A stretch of 64,000 bases of DNA from JAHFPN01 sp963765745 (GTDB lineage: Bacteria > Pseudomonadota > Alphaproteobacteria > Rhizobiales > Xanthobacteraceae): assembly GCA_963765745.1 (NCBI GenBank), contig CAVXXM010000010.1, forward strand, positions 1-64,000, given 5' to 3'. Shown here piece by piece: positions 56,305 to 64,000 of the stretch; within the stretch, counting starts at the first letter, position 1, and every line of letters starts with the position of its first letter. The notes beneath the pieces are model-generated. The model had not been told where the DNA came from and searched no databases. It saw only the letters and a list, made by a program, of their open reading frames with translations. A program made the position numbers and the translations under genes.

Positions 56305-57909
56305 ATGGCTTATGGCGCGACGCATCACGCTGAACACGACCACAGCCCGACCGGCTGGCGGCGCTGGATGTATTCGACCAACCATAAGGACATCGGCACG
56401 CTCTATCTGGTGACGGCGATCCTTTCGGGAGTGATCGGCGGGCTGTTATCGGTCGGCATGCGGCTCGAGCTGCAAGACCCGGGCATGCAGTACTTCACCA
56501 ATCCGCACACCTTCAATGCGTTCGTCACTGCGCACGGCCTGATCATGGTGTTCTTCATGATCATGCCCGCGCTGATCGGCGGTTTTGGCAACTGGTTCGT
56601 GCCGCTGATGATCGGGGCGCCCGACATGGCGTTCCCGCGCATGAACAACATTTCGTACTGGTTCCTGGCGGCGGCACTGATCCTGCTCGTCACATCTCTG
56701 TTCGTGGAAGGACCACCGGGAGGCCTGGGGTTCGGCGGTGGCTGGACCGCCTATCCGCCGCTCTCTGGCAAGGCGGGGCATCCGGGCCCGTCGATGGATC
56801 TGGCGATCTTCGCGCTGCATCTGGCGGGCGCGTCGTCGATCTTGGGCGCCATCAACTTCATCACCACGATCTTCAATATGCGCGCGCCCGGCATGACCAT
56901 GCACAAGATGCCGCTGTTCGTCTGGTCGGTACTGGTGACGGCGTTCCTGCTCCTGCTGGCGCTGCCGGTGCTGGCCGGTGCGATCACCATGCTGCTCACC
57001 GACCGCAACTTCGGCACCACCTTCTTCGATCCGCAGGGCGGCGGCGATCCGGTGCTGTTCCAGCATCTGTTCTGGTTCTTCGGTCATCCGGAGGTCTACA
57101 TCCTGGTGCTGCCAGCATTCGGCATCGTCAGCCAGGTGATCTCGACTTTCTCGAAGAAGCCGATCTTCGGCTATCTCGGGATGGCCTATGCGATGGTTGC
57201 GATCGGTGTGATCGGGTTCGTGGTGTGGGCGCACCACATGTACACCGTCGGCATGAGCGCGGGCGCGCAGGCCTATTTCGTGGCCGCGACCATGGTCATC
57301 GCGGTGCCGACCGGGATCAAGATTTTCTCCTGGATCGCCACGATGTGGGGCGGCTCGATCCGCTTCACGACGCCGATGCTGTGGGCGGTCGGCTTCATCT
57401 TTCTGTTCACCGTCGGCGGCGTCACCGGCGTGATCTTGTCCAATGCCGGCGTCGACCGCGCGTTCCACGACACCTACTACGTGGTCGCGCACTTCCATTA
57501 CACGATGTCGCTCGGCGCCACCTTCGGCATTTTCTGCGGTTGGTACTACTGGTTCCCGAAGATGACCGGCTACACCTACTCGGAATTTCTCGGCAAGCTG
57601 CACTTCTGGCTGACCTTCATCGGCGTCAACGTGGTGTTCTTCCCGCAGCACTTCCTCGGACTCGCCGGCATGCCGCGGCGCATAGCCGACTATCCGGACG
57701 CCTATGCAGGCTGGAACTACGTCTCCTCGATCGGGGCCTATATCTCGACCGCCGGGCTGGTCGTGTTCTTCGTCTGCATCTTCCATGCCTTCGCGCAGAA
57801 GCGGAGGGCGGCCGATAATCCGTGGGGCGCGGGCGCGACGACGCTCGAATGGACGCTGCCGTCGCCGCCGCCGTTCCACACCTTCGAGGTGTTGCCGCGG
57901 ATTCGTTGA
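56305..57909 (+). CDS. coxA: Cytochrome c oxidase subunit I
   Basis: A 534-aa, 12-helix catalytic subunit. Heme a/a3 and CuB ligands are visible in TAHGLIMVFFM, HPEVYILVLPAFG (with the Tyr cross-linked to His), WAHHMYTVG and VVAHFHYTMSLG. K- and D-channel positions look normal for type A oxidases. It reduces oxygen and pumps protons at the inner membrane. Confidence 0.97.
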   Translation: MAYGATHHAEHDHSPTGWRRWMYSTNHKDIGTLYLVTAILSGVIGGLLSVGMRLELQDPGMQYFTNPHTFNAFVTAHGLIMVFFMIMPALIGGFGNWFVPLMIGAPDMAFPRMNNISYWFLAAALILLVTSLFVEGPPGGLGFGGGWTAYPPLSGKAGHPGPSMDLAIFALHLAGASSILGAINFITTIFNMRAPGMTMHKMPLFVWSVLVTAFLLLLALPVLAGAITMLLTDRNFGTTFFDPQGGGDPVLFQHLFWFFGHPEVYILVLPAFGIVSQVISTFSKKPIFGYLGMAYAMVAIGVIGFVVWAHHMYTVGMSAGAQAYFVAATMVIAVPTGIKIFSWIATMWGGSIRFTTPMLWAVGFIFLFTVGGVTGVILSNAGVDRAFHDTYYVVAHFHYTMSLGATFGIFCGWYYWFPKMTGYTYSEFLGKLHFWLTFIGVNVVFFPQHFLGLAGMPRRIADYPDAYAGWNYVSSIGAYISTAGLVVFFVCIFHAFAQKRRAADNPWGAGATTLEWTLPSPPPFHTFEVLPRIR

Positions 57910-57951
57910 GCGCTCGCGGTAACGCTGCGCGAGCTTGAGCCGGGCATAGCC

Positions 57952-58890
57952 ATGTCGCTGGTCACCAATTCGATCCCTTCCGACCGCACCGATACGCTCG
58001 GCCGCGCCGAAGCGTTCTCGGGCCAGGCCGACGTCGCCGATTATTTCGCGCTGTTGAAGCCGCGGGTAATGTCGCTCGTGGTGTTCACGGCACTCGTGGG
58101 CCTCGTGCGCGCCCCGTCGGCGCTGCATCCGGTGCTCGCCTTCACAGCGCTGCTGTGCATCGCGATCGGCGCTGGCGCCGCCGGTGCGCTCAATATGTGG
58201 TGGGACGCCGATATCGACGCCAAGATGACGCGCACGCGCGGCCGGCCGATCCCCGCGGGGCGGGTCGAACCGGGAGAAGCGCTCGCCTTCGGGCTGGTGC
58301 TGGCGTCGGGCTCGGTCCTGATGCTCGGGATCGCGGTCGGGCTGGTGGCGGCCGGGCTTCTTGCCTTCACGATATTCTTCTATGCCGTGATCTACACGAT
58401 GTGGCTGAAGCGCCGGACCGCGCAGAACATCGTGATCGGTGGCGCGGCCGGGGCCTTGCCGCCGATGATCGGCTGGGCGGCGGCGACGGGCACGATCGGG
58501 CTTGAGAGCGTTCTCCTGTTCCTTATCATCTTCTTTTGGACGCCGCCGCATTTCTGGGCGCTAGCGCTTCTACGAGCGTCCGAATATGCGCGCGCGGGCG
58601 TACCGATGCTTCCCGTTGTGGCCGGTGCCGACGAGACGCGGAAGCAGATCCTGATCTATGCGGCAATTCTCGCTCCCTTGGGGATATCGCCGGCGCTGCT
58701 GGGCTTTGCCGGCATCGCCTATGGTGCGGTCGCGGTGGTGCTTGGCGGGCTGTTCCTCGTGTGTGCGTGGCAAGTATTCCGGCGCCGCGGCATTGCCGGC
58801 GAGACGGCGGCGCGGCGGCTGTTTGCCTTCTCGCTGCTCTATCTTTTTCTTCTCTTCGCAGCCCTGCTGGTGGAGGCGATCGCACGATGA
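57952..58890 (+). CDS. ctaB: Protoheme IX farnesyltransferase (heme o synthase)
   Basis: A 312-aa UbiA-superfamily enzyme with nine predicted helices that adds farnesyl to heme b, the first step to heme a. The Asp-rich motif is in NMWWDADIDAKMTRTRGRP, followed by a second polar motif in the C-terminal half. It sits between coxA and the small coxF gene, whose ATG overlaps its stop. Confidence 0.95.
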   Translation: MSLVTNSIPSDRTDTLGRAEAFSGQADVADYFALLKPRVMSLVVFTALVGLVRAPSALHPVLAFTALLCIAIGAGAAGALNMWWDADIDAKMTRTRGRPIPAGRVEPGEALAFGLVLASGSVLMLGIAVGLVAAGLLAFTIFFYAVIYTMWLKRRTAQNIVIGGAAGALPPMIGWAAATGTIGLESVLLFLIIFFWTPPHFWALALLRASEYARAGVPMLPVVAGADETRKQILIYAAILAPLGISPALLGFAGIAYGAVAVVLGGLFLVCAWQVFRRRGIAGETAARRLFAFSLLYLFLLFAALLVEAIAR

Positions 58891-59048
58891 AGCACGACAA
58901 AAACGGAATTGTGCTGACCGAAGAACAGCGCCGGGCCCGGCGGCGGCGCTCGGTGGCGCTGGCGCTTGTGCTCGGCGTGGTCGTGATCTTGTTCTACGCG
59001 GTGACGATCGTGAAGCTCGGGCCGCAGGTGATGAACAGGCCACTGTGA
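58887..59048 (+). CDS. coxF: CoxF-like small membrane protein
   Basis: A 53-aa protein with a charged N-terminus (TEEQRRARRRRS) and one membrane helix (VALALVLGVVVILFYAVTIV). It overlaps ctaB (ATGA) and ctaG (TGATG). This is the CoxF family of cytochrome oxidase assembly factors in alphaproteobacteria, assigned from position and shape; its exact role is unclear. Confidence 0.88.
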   Translation: MKHDKNGIVLTEEQRRARRRRSVALALVLGVVVILFYAVTIVKLGPQVMNRPL

Positions 59049-59653
59049 TGGCAATACAGCCCGATCAAGCGCATCAACTCGCCCTATTGCGGCGGCGGCA
59101 TTTGCGCGTCGCGTTCGCCTGCGGCGCTTTCGTCGGCGTGATGCTGGCGATGTCGTTCGCGGCGGTGCCGCTCTATGATTGGTTCTGCCGCACCACGGGC
59201 TTCGACGGCACGCCCTTGATCGCGCGTTCCGCGCCCAGGGAAACGATTGAGCGCAAGGTCATCGTCCGCTTCGACGCGAATGTGGCGCCGGGGTTGGCCT
59301 GGACCTTCGCGCCCATGCAGCAGGAAGTAGAGATCAAGGTCGGCGAGACCGTACTCATGCATTATCTCGCGCAGAACATCGCCACGCAGGAGAGCATCGG
59401 TACTGCGACCTACAATGTCTCGCCGCCGGTCGCGGCCGCCTATTTCAACAAGCTCGAGTGTTTCTGCTTCACCGAGCAGCGGCTTGCCGCGGGCGAGCGG
59501 ATCGAGATGCCGGTCGCCTTCTTCATCGATCCGGCGATCGACAAGGACCGGGAGCTTGCGGGAATTCGCGAAATAACGCTGTCCTACACGTTCTTTCCGG
59601 CCAAGCGGCGGTCGGAGCCGATCGCGAACATCGCTGGTCAACAACTGCGCTGA
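59048..59653 (+). CDS. ctaG: Cytochrome c oxidase assembly protein CtaG/Cox11
   Basis: A 201-aa copper chaperone for CuB, anchored by one helix (about 22-45) with a periplasmic immunoglobulin-like domain. The copper motif CFCF lies in KLECFCFTEQRL. The start codon overlaps the coxF stop. It is followed 67 bp later by coxC. Confidence 0.95.
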   Translation: MAIQPDQAHQLALLRRRHLRVAFACGAFVGVMLAMSFAAVPLYDWFCRTTGFDGTPLIARSAPRETIERKVIVRFDANVAPGLAWTFAPMQQEVEIKVGETVLMHYLAQNIATQESIGTATYNVSPPVAAAYFNKLECFCFTEQRLAAGERIEMPVAFFIDPAIDKDRELAGIREITLSYTFFPAKRRSEPIANIAGQQLR

Positions 59654-59720
59654 AGTGTGGGCTTGCCGCGCGGCAAAGCCCATGCTGATAGACTGAACGA
59701 AGCCGGCAGAAGACGGAGAG

Positions 59721-60587
59721 ATGGGGACGGGAATGGCCGAAGCACACGCCAAGCAGCACGATTATCATCTCGTCAATCCGAGCCCGTGGCCGTTCATCGG
59801 CGCGTTCTCGGCGTTGCTGATCACCATGGGCGGCGTGTACTGGATGCGTGGCGGCACCTCACTGATCGCCATCGCCGGCATAATCGGCCTCATCTATGTG
59901 ATGATCGCTTGGTGGCGGGACGTCATCATCGAAGCGCAGACCGGTTATCACACCCGCGTCGTGCAGCTGCATCTGCGCTATGGCATGATCCTGTTCATCG
60001 CCTCGGAGGTGATGTTCTTCGTCGCCTGGTTCTGGGCCTATTTCGATGCGGCGCTACTGGCCGGCGCCAAGGATCAGTTCGAGCGCTACCAGCTGCTGGG
60101 CGGGCACTGGCCGCCGGTGCCGACGGCGGATGCACGCTTCAAGAGCACGTTCGATCCCTGGCATCTGCCGCTGCTGAACACACTGATCCTGCTCACCTCG
60201 GGCACCACGGTGACCTGGGCGCATCACGCGTTGCTGGAGAATGACCGCAAAGGGTTGATCCAGGGGCTTTGGATCACGGTCATTCTCGGCATCCTCTTCA
60301 CCTGCGTGCAGGCCTACGAATATACCCACGCCACCTTTACCTTCGCCGGGCATATCTATGGCTCGACCTTCTTCATGGCGACCGGCTTCCACGGCGCGCA
60401 CGTGATCATCGGCACGATTTTCCTGATCGTGTGCCTGATCCGCTCCTATGCCGGCCACTTCACGCCGGACCACCATTTCGGTTTCGAGGCGGCGGCTTGG
60501 TACTGGCATTTCGTCGACGTGGTGTGGCTCTTCCTGTTCACCTTCATCTATGTGTGGGGCGCGGGGCATTACACCGCCGCGCACTGA
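59721..60587 (+). CDS. coxC: Cytochrome c oxidase subunit III
   Basis: A 288-aa, seven-helix subunit that stabilises the aa3 oxidase core. FWAYFDAALL, ATGFHGAHVIIGTIFL and the terminal WYWHFVDVVWLFLFTFIYVW are diagnostic. An alternative start four codons later is possible. It lies within the cox operon upstream of a DUF983 gene. Confidence 0.96.
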   Translation: MGTGMAEAHAKQHDYHLVNPSPWPFIGAFSALLITMGGVYWMRGGTSLIAIAGIIGLIYVMIAWWRDVIIEAQTGYHTRVVQLHLRYGMILFIASEVMFFVAWFWAYFDAALLAGAKDQFERYQLLGGHWPPVPTADARFKSTFDPWHLPLLNTLILLTSGTTVTWAHHALLENDRKGLIQGLWITVILGILFTCVQAYEYTHATFTFAGHIYGSTFFMATGFHGAHVIIGTIFLIVCLIRSYAGHFTPDHHFGFEAAAWYWHFVDVVWLFLFTFIYVWGAGHYTAAH

Positions 60588-60605
60588 AGCGCGCGGGAGG
60601 CGGCG

Positions 60606-60983
60606 ATGAACAGCCTCCCGCCGGTTTCGCCCTATAGCGCCGGATTGCGCTGCCGCTGCCCGCGCTGCGGCAAGGGGCGGCTGTTCAACGGATTTCTTGA
60701 GCTGGCGCCGCGCTGCGAATCCTGTCGGCTCGATTTTTCATTCGCCGATTCCGGCGACGGGCCGGCGGTGTTCGTAATCCTGATCGCGGGCTTCCTCGTG
60801 GTGTTCGCGGCGATGTTCGTCGAGATTCTCTGGCGGCCGCCCTATTGGCTGCATGCGGCCCTGTGGCTGCCGCTGATCCTGATCGCGACGCTCGGGCTTT
60901 TGCGGCCGGCCAAGGGGCTGATGGTCGCGCTTCAGTATCACCACAAGGCCGAGGAAGGCCGGCTCGACCGGAGCGGAGAATGA
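60606..60983 (+). CDS. DUF983 domain-containing membrane protein
   Basis: A 125-aa protein with a zinc-ribbon-like CPRCGKG...CESC N-terminus and two membrane helices (FVILIAGFLVVFAAMFVEIL; LHAALWLPLILIATLGLL). DUF983 proteins stand between coxC and surf1 in many alphaproteobacteria and are suspected oxidase assembly factors; the function is unproven. Its stop overlaps the surf1 start. Confidence 0.9.
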   Translation: MNSLPPVSPYSAGLRCRCPRCGKGRLFNGFLELAPRCESCRLDFSFADSGDGPAVFVILIAGFLVVFAAMFVEILWRPPYWLHAALWLPLILIATLGLLRPAKGLMVALQYHHKAEEGRLDRSGE

Positions 60984-61729
60984 GCGCCGCGCGCGCGGAG
61001 TTGCGCGGGCTCGTGTTGCCGGGCGCGCTCGCGGCGGTGGGACTAGCCGTGCTCGTCGGACTCGGCTTCTGGCAGTTAGAGCGCCGGGTCTGGAAGGAAG
61101 ACCTGATCGCGCGCGTCGAGGCGCGGACGAAAGCGCCGACGATTCCGATCCCGGTCGAGGCGGACAGGCCGAATGTGAGCGCCGCCCGCGACGAATATCG
61201 CCGGGTCAGCGCGAGCGGGCGTTTTCAGCACGCGCGCGAAGTGGTCGTTTACACCGTGCTTTCCGAGCCCAAGGGACGCTTCTCCGGCCAAGGCTATTGG
61301 GTGCTGACGCCGCTTGTGCTCGACAGCGGCGCGATCGTCATCGTCAATCGAGGATTCGTGCCGCTCGAACGCAGAGACTCTGCAACCCGGCGCGAGGGGC
61401 AGATCGAAGGGCCGGTCACCGTGACAGGGCTCCTGCGCCTGCCGGAAGTTACAAACTGGTTCACGCCGGCGAACGAGCCCGCGCGCGGTGTCTGGTACCG
61501 GCGCGATCCGGCCGAGATTGCTAGGCATTTCAATCTGGCTCGCACGGCGCCCTTCATGATCGATGCGGACGCGACGCCGATCCCCGGCGAGTTGCCGCAG
61601 GGCGGCGAGACGCGGCTGGTTTTTTCAAACAATCATCTGGGCTACGCGATTACCTGGTTCGGATTGGCGCTGGCGCTTCTCGGTGTGTTCACCGTGTTCG
61701 CGTGGCAGCGTTTGCGAGGCGAGCACTGA
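60980..61729 (+). CDS. SURF1 family oxidase assembly protein
   Basis: A 249-aa protein with N- and C-terminal membrane helices (VGLAVLVGLGFWQLERR; YAITWFGLALALLGVFTVF) and a periplasmic loop, as for SURF1/Shy1. It helps insert heme a into subunit I. It overlaps the DUF983 gene (ATGA) and ends the oxidase part of the operon. Confidence 0.95.
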   Translation: MSAARAELRGLVLPGALAAVGLAVLVGLGFWQLERRVWKEDLIARVEARTKAPTIPIPVEADRPNVSAARDEYRRVSASGRFQHAREVVVYTVLSEPKGRFSGQGYWVLTPLVLDSGAIVIVNRGFVPLERRDSATRREGQIEGPVTVTGLLRLPEVTNWFTPANEPARGVWYRRDPAEIARHFNLARTAPFMIDADATPIPGELPQGGETRLVFSNNHLGYAITWFGLALALLGVFTVFAWQRLRGEH

Positions 61730-61760
61730 TCTTCTAGGGTGGCCGCGTTCCGAGGAATCC

Positions 61761-63177
61761 ATGCGCTACATCTCGACCCGCGGCGAAGCGCCGCCCGTCT
61801 CCTTCACCGACGCGCTCATGATCGGGCTCGCGCGCGACGGCGGACTTTATGTGCCGGAGGCGTGGCCGGTGCTGTCGCGCGAGACGATCGCGTCGTTCGC
61901 GGGCCGGCCTTACGCGGACGTCGCCTTCGAAGTTATTAAGTCTTTTTGTTTGTGGCGCGATCGCCGATGCGGATCTCAACCGCATGATCCGCGAGGCCTA
62001 TGCGGCATTCGACCGCCCCGAAGTCGCGCCGCTGCACGACCTCGGCGCCAACGAATTCATTCTCGAGCTTTTTCACGGGCCGACGCTGGCGTTCAAGGAC
62101 ATCGCCATGCAGCTGGTGGCGCGGATGATGGATCACGTGCTCGCGCAACGCGGCGCGCGCGCGACCATCGTCGTCGCCACTTCCGGCGATACCGGCGGCG
62201 CCGCGGTCGAGGCCTTCCGCGGCCGCAAACGCGTGGACGTCGTGGTTCTGTTCCCTAAGGGTCGTGTTTCCGATGTACAGCGGCGGATGATGACCACCGC
62301 ACCCGACGCCAACGTGCTCGCGCTTGCAATCGACGGAACCTTCGACGACTGCCAGGCGATCGTGAAGGCTTTGTTCAACGACCAGGCTTTCCGCGAGCGG
62401 GTGAAGCTCTCGGCCGTCAATTCGATCAACTTTGCGCGGATCGCGGCGCAGGCGGTCTATTATTTCACCGCCGCGGCGGCGCTGGACGGGGCCGGCAAAG
62501 CGGTCACGTTCGTGGTGCCGACCGGAAATTTCGGCGATATTTTCGCGGGTTACGCCGCCAAGCGCATGGGGCTTGCAGCCGAGCGGCTGGTGATCGCCAC
62601 CAACGTCAATGATATCCTCGCCCGCACGGTGGCGACTGGCCGCTACGAGCCTCGCGGTGTTGTCGCGACGCAATCTCCGGCTATGGACATCCAGGTGTCT
62701 TCCAATTTCGAGCGACTTTTGTTCGAGACGCATGGCCGCGATGCAGCGGCGGTGCGCGCGCTGATGCTGGCGCTTGCTGAGAAGAAGAGTTTCACCATCG
62801 GTGAGCCGGCGCTCGGCAGGATCCGCGCCGATTTCGAGGCCGGCCGGGCCGACGAGGACGAGACGCGCGCCACGATCCGCGAAGTGCATCGCGCGAGCGG
62901 CTATCTTCTCGATCCGCACGGCGCGGTCGGCCTCGCGGTGGCGCGCAAGCGGGCGCATCGAGGCGGTTCGCCCGTCGTGGTGCTGGGCACCGCGCATCCG
63001 GCGAAATTTCCCGACGCCGTCGAGGCCGCCACCGGCTTCCGGCCGCAATTACCGGCACGGCTCGCCGATCTTATGAGGTTGCCAGAGCGTTTGACTGCGC
63101 TGCCGGCGGACAAGGAGAAGATCGTGAACTTCATCACCGAACAGAGCCGTGCCGCGACCAGCGGGGCGATCGCATGA
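61761..63177 (+). CDS. thrC: Threonine synthase, frameshifted
   Basis: A PLP enzyme of about 471 aa turning O-phosphohomoserine into threonine. MRYISTRGEAPPVSFTDALM opens the protein, and the PLP lysine is in GPTLAFKDIAMQ. The frame breaks at the T run 61943-61947; removing one T gives EVIKSFVCGAIADADLNRM. The span is 1417 bases, 3n+1. It is surrounded by intact genes and overlaps the next gene by 4 bp. It is probably functional. Confidence 0.92.
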
Positions 63178-64000
63178 GCGTCCGCCTCACCAAGCTGGAA
63201 AATGGGATCACCATCGTCACCGATCCGATGCCGCACCTGAAGACGGCGGCACTCGGCATCTGGGTCGGCGCCGGCTCGCGCCACGAGGTGCTCGCCGAGC
63301 ACGGCATCTCGCATCTGCTGGAGCACATGGCGTTCAAGGGCACCAAGCGCCGCAACGCGCGCCAGATCGCCGAGGAGATCGAGGCCGTCGGCGGCGACCT
63401 CAATGCGGCGACCGGCCAGGAGATGACGGGCTATTTCGCGCGCGTGCTCGGCGAAGACGTAGGTCTCGCGCTCGATATCCTCACCGACATTCTCACCGAG
63501 CCCGCTTTCGACAAGGAGGAGCTCAAGCGCGAGCAGGGCGTGATCGTGCAGGAAATAGGTGCTGCGGCCGACGCGCCCGACGACCTGGTGTTCGATTTTT
63601 TTCAAGAGAGCGCCTTCGCCGACCAGCCGCTCGGCCGGCCGATTCTCGGCACGAACGAGAGCGTGCGGGCGCAGACGCCGGTGCGTTTGCGCGACTACAT
63701 GGCGAAGCATTACCGGACCGGACGCATGGTGGTGGGCGCGGCGGGGGCCGTGGATCACGAGCAGGTCGTGAGCGAAGTCGGCCGGCGGCTCGCGAAGGTC
63801 GTGGTCGGGCAGGCGCCGGCCGCCGAGCGCGCCAAATATTCCGGCGGGGTCAAGCTCGATGCGCGCGATCTCGAGCAGGCTCATCTCGTGCTCGGGCTCG
63901 AGGGACGCTCCTATCATTCGCCCGACATCTACGCGATGCAGGTGTTCGCAAATCTGCTCGGCGGCGGGATGTCGTCGCGTCTGTTTCAGGAGGTGCGGGA
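63174..64000 (+). CDS. M16 family zinc metallopeptidase (mitochondrial-processing-peptidase-like), partial
   Basis: The first 275 codons of an insulinase-type protease; the rest lies beyond the window. The inverted zinc motif HLLEH (HxxEH) and the downstream glutamate in the EEIEAVGGDLNA segment are present. Alphaproteobacterial members (PepR) relate to the mitochondrial processing peptidase beta subunit. The ATG overlaps the thrC stop region, the usual order in Rhizobiales. Confidence 0.92.
   Translation, partial: MSVRLTKLENGITIVTDPMPHLKTAALGIWVGAGSRHEVLAEHGISHLLEHMAFKGTKRRNARQIAEEIEAVGGDLNAATGQEMTGYFARVLGEDVGLALDILTDILTEPAFDKEELKREQGVIVQEIGAAADAPDDLVFDFFQESAFADQPLGRPILGTNESVRAQTPVRLRDYMAKHYRTGRMVVGAAGAVDHEQVVSEVGRRLAKVVVGQAPAAERAKYSGGVKLDARDLEQAHLVLGLEGRSYHSPDIYAMQVFANLLGGGMSSRLFQEVR

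Overview
The window is a chromosomal stretch of a GC-rich alphaproteobacterium, most likely of the order Rhizobiales (Bradyrhizobium / Rhodopseudomonas / Xanthobacteraceae side). The evidence is the gene order. One signature run is coxB-coxA-ctaB-coxF-ctaG-coxC-DUF983-surf1-thrC-M16 peptidase. Another is DUF2093-lpxK-waaA-LPLAT-DUF4170-cysQ-DUF6101-ubiA. A haloacetate dehalogenase also carries the residue set known from Rhodopseudomonas palustris.

Layout. (1) About 60-10440 is an accessory catabolic module: an SDR, a branched-chain-amino-acid-type ABC importer (livFGMH plus binding protein) with an odd extra ATPase, a beta-hydroxyacid-type dehydrogenase, an RpiR regulator with twin palindromic operators, and an IolC-DUF2090 fusion kinase. 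(2) About 10440-19503 is a second accessory module. It holds a two-subunit molybdenum enzyme resembling the pyrogallol-phloroglucinol transhydroxylase of anaerobes, two cupins, a DoxX protein, a LysR regulator with a clean T-N11-A box, and a divergent acetylene-hydratase-like molybdo/tungsto-enzyme. Fragments resembling the 3' half of tRNA-Phe lie at about 64-82, 10389-10440 and 19453-19503, bounding both modules. This suggests tandem island insertions at a tRNA-Phe attachment site, although no integrase is visible. (3) 19.5-31.1 kb: a CHAP-type amidase, a dihydropyrimidinase/hydantoinase, a palindrome-rich non-coding stretch, a thiolase, a RutE-like reductase, glpD, a TetR-controlled EmrAB efflux pair and pgi. 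(4) 31-47.5 kb: housekeeping genes mutL, rsmD, a pseudouridine synthase, tadA, purD, xseA, lpxK, waaA, cysQ, ubiA and rsmE, with a fluoroacetate-dehalogenase-like gene among them. (5) 47.6-55 kb: gshA, an EamA transporter, a KefB-type antiporter, a LysR regulator, a DUF1127 protein, a Bcr/CflA transporter and an IalB protein. (6) 55.4-64 kb: the aa3 cytochrome c oxidase structural and assembly operon, then thrC and an M16 peptidase that runs off the window.

Quality caveat. About twelve genes are frameshifted here, including housekeeping genes purD, lpxK and thrC. Nearly every gene with a single shift spans 3n+1 bases, and several shifts map to an extra base in a short homopolymer. I read these as base-insertion errors in the sequence rather than real pseudogenes, and have annotated the genes across the shifts.

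The most novel content is the molybdoenzyme module at 10.7-19.4 kb. Its beta subunit appears to have lost exactly the four cysteines of one iron-sulfur cluster, and its alpha subunit carries an extra N-terminal anchor plus a domain that may be SCP2-like.
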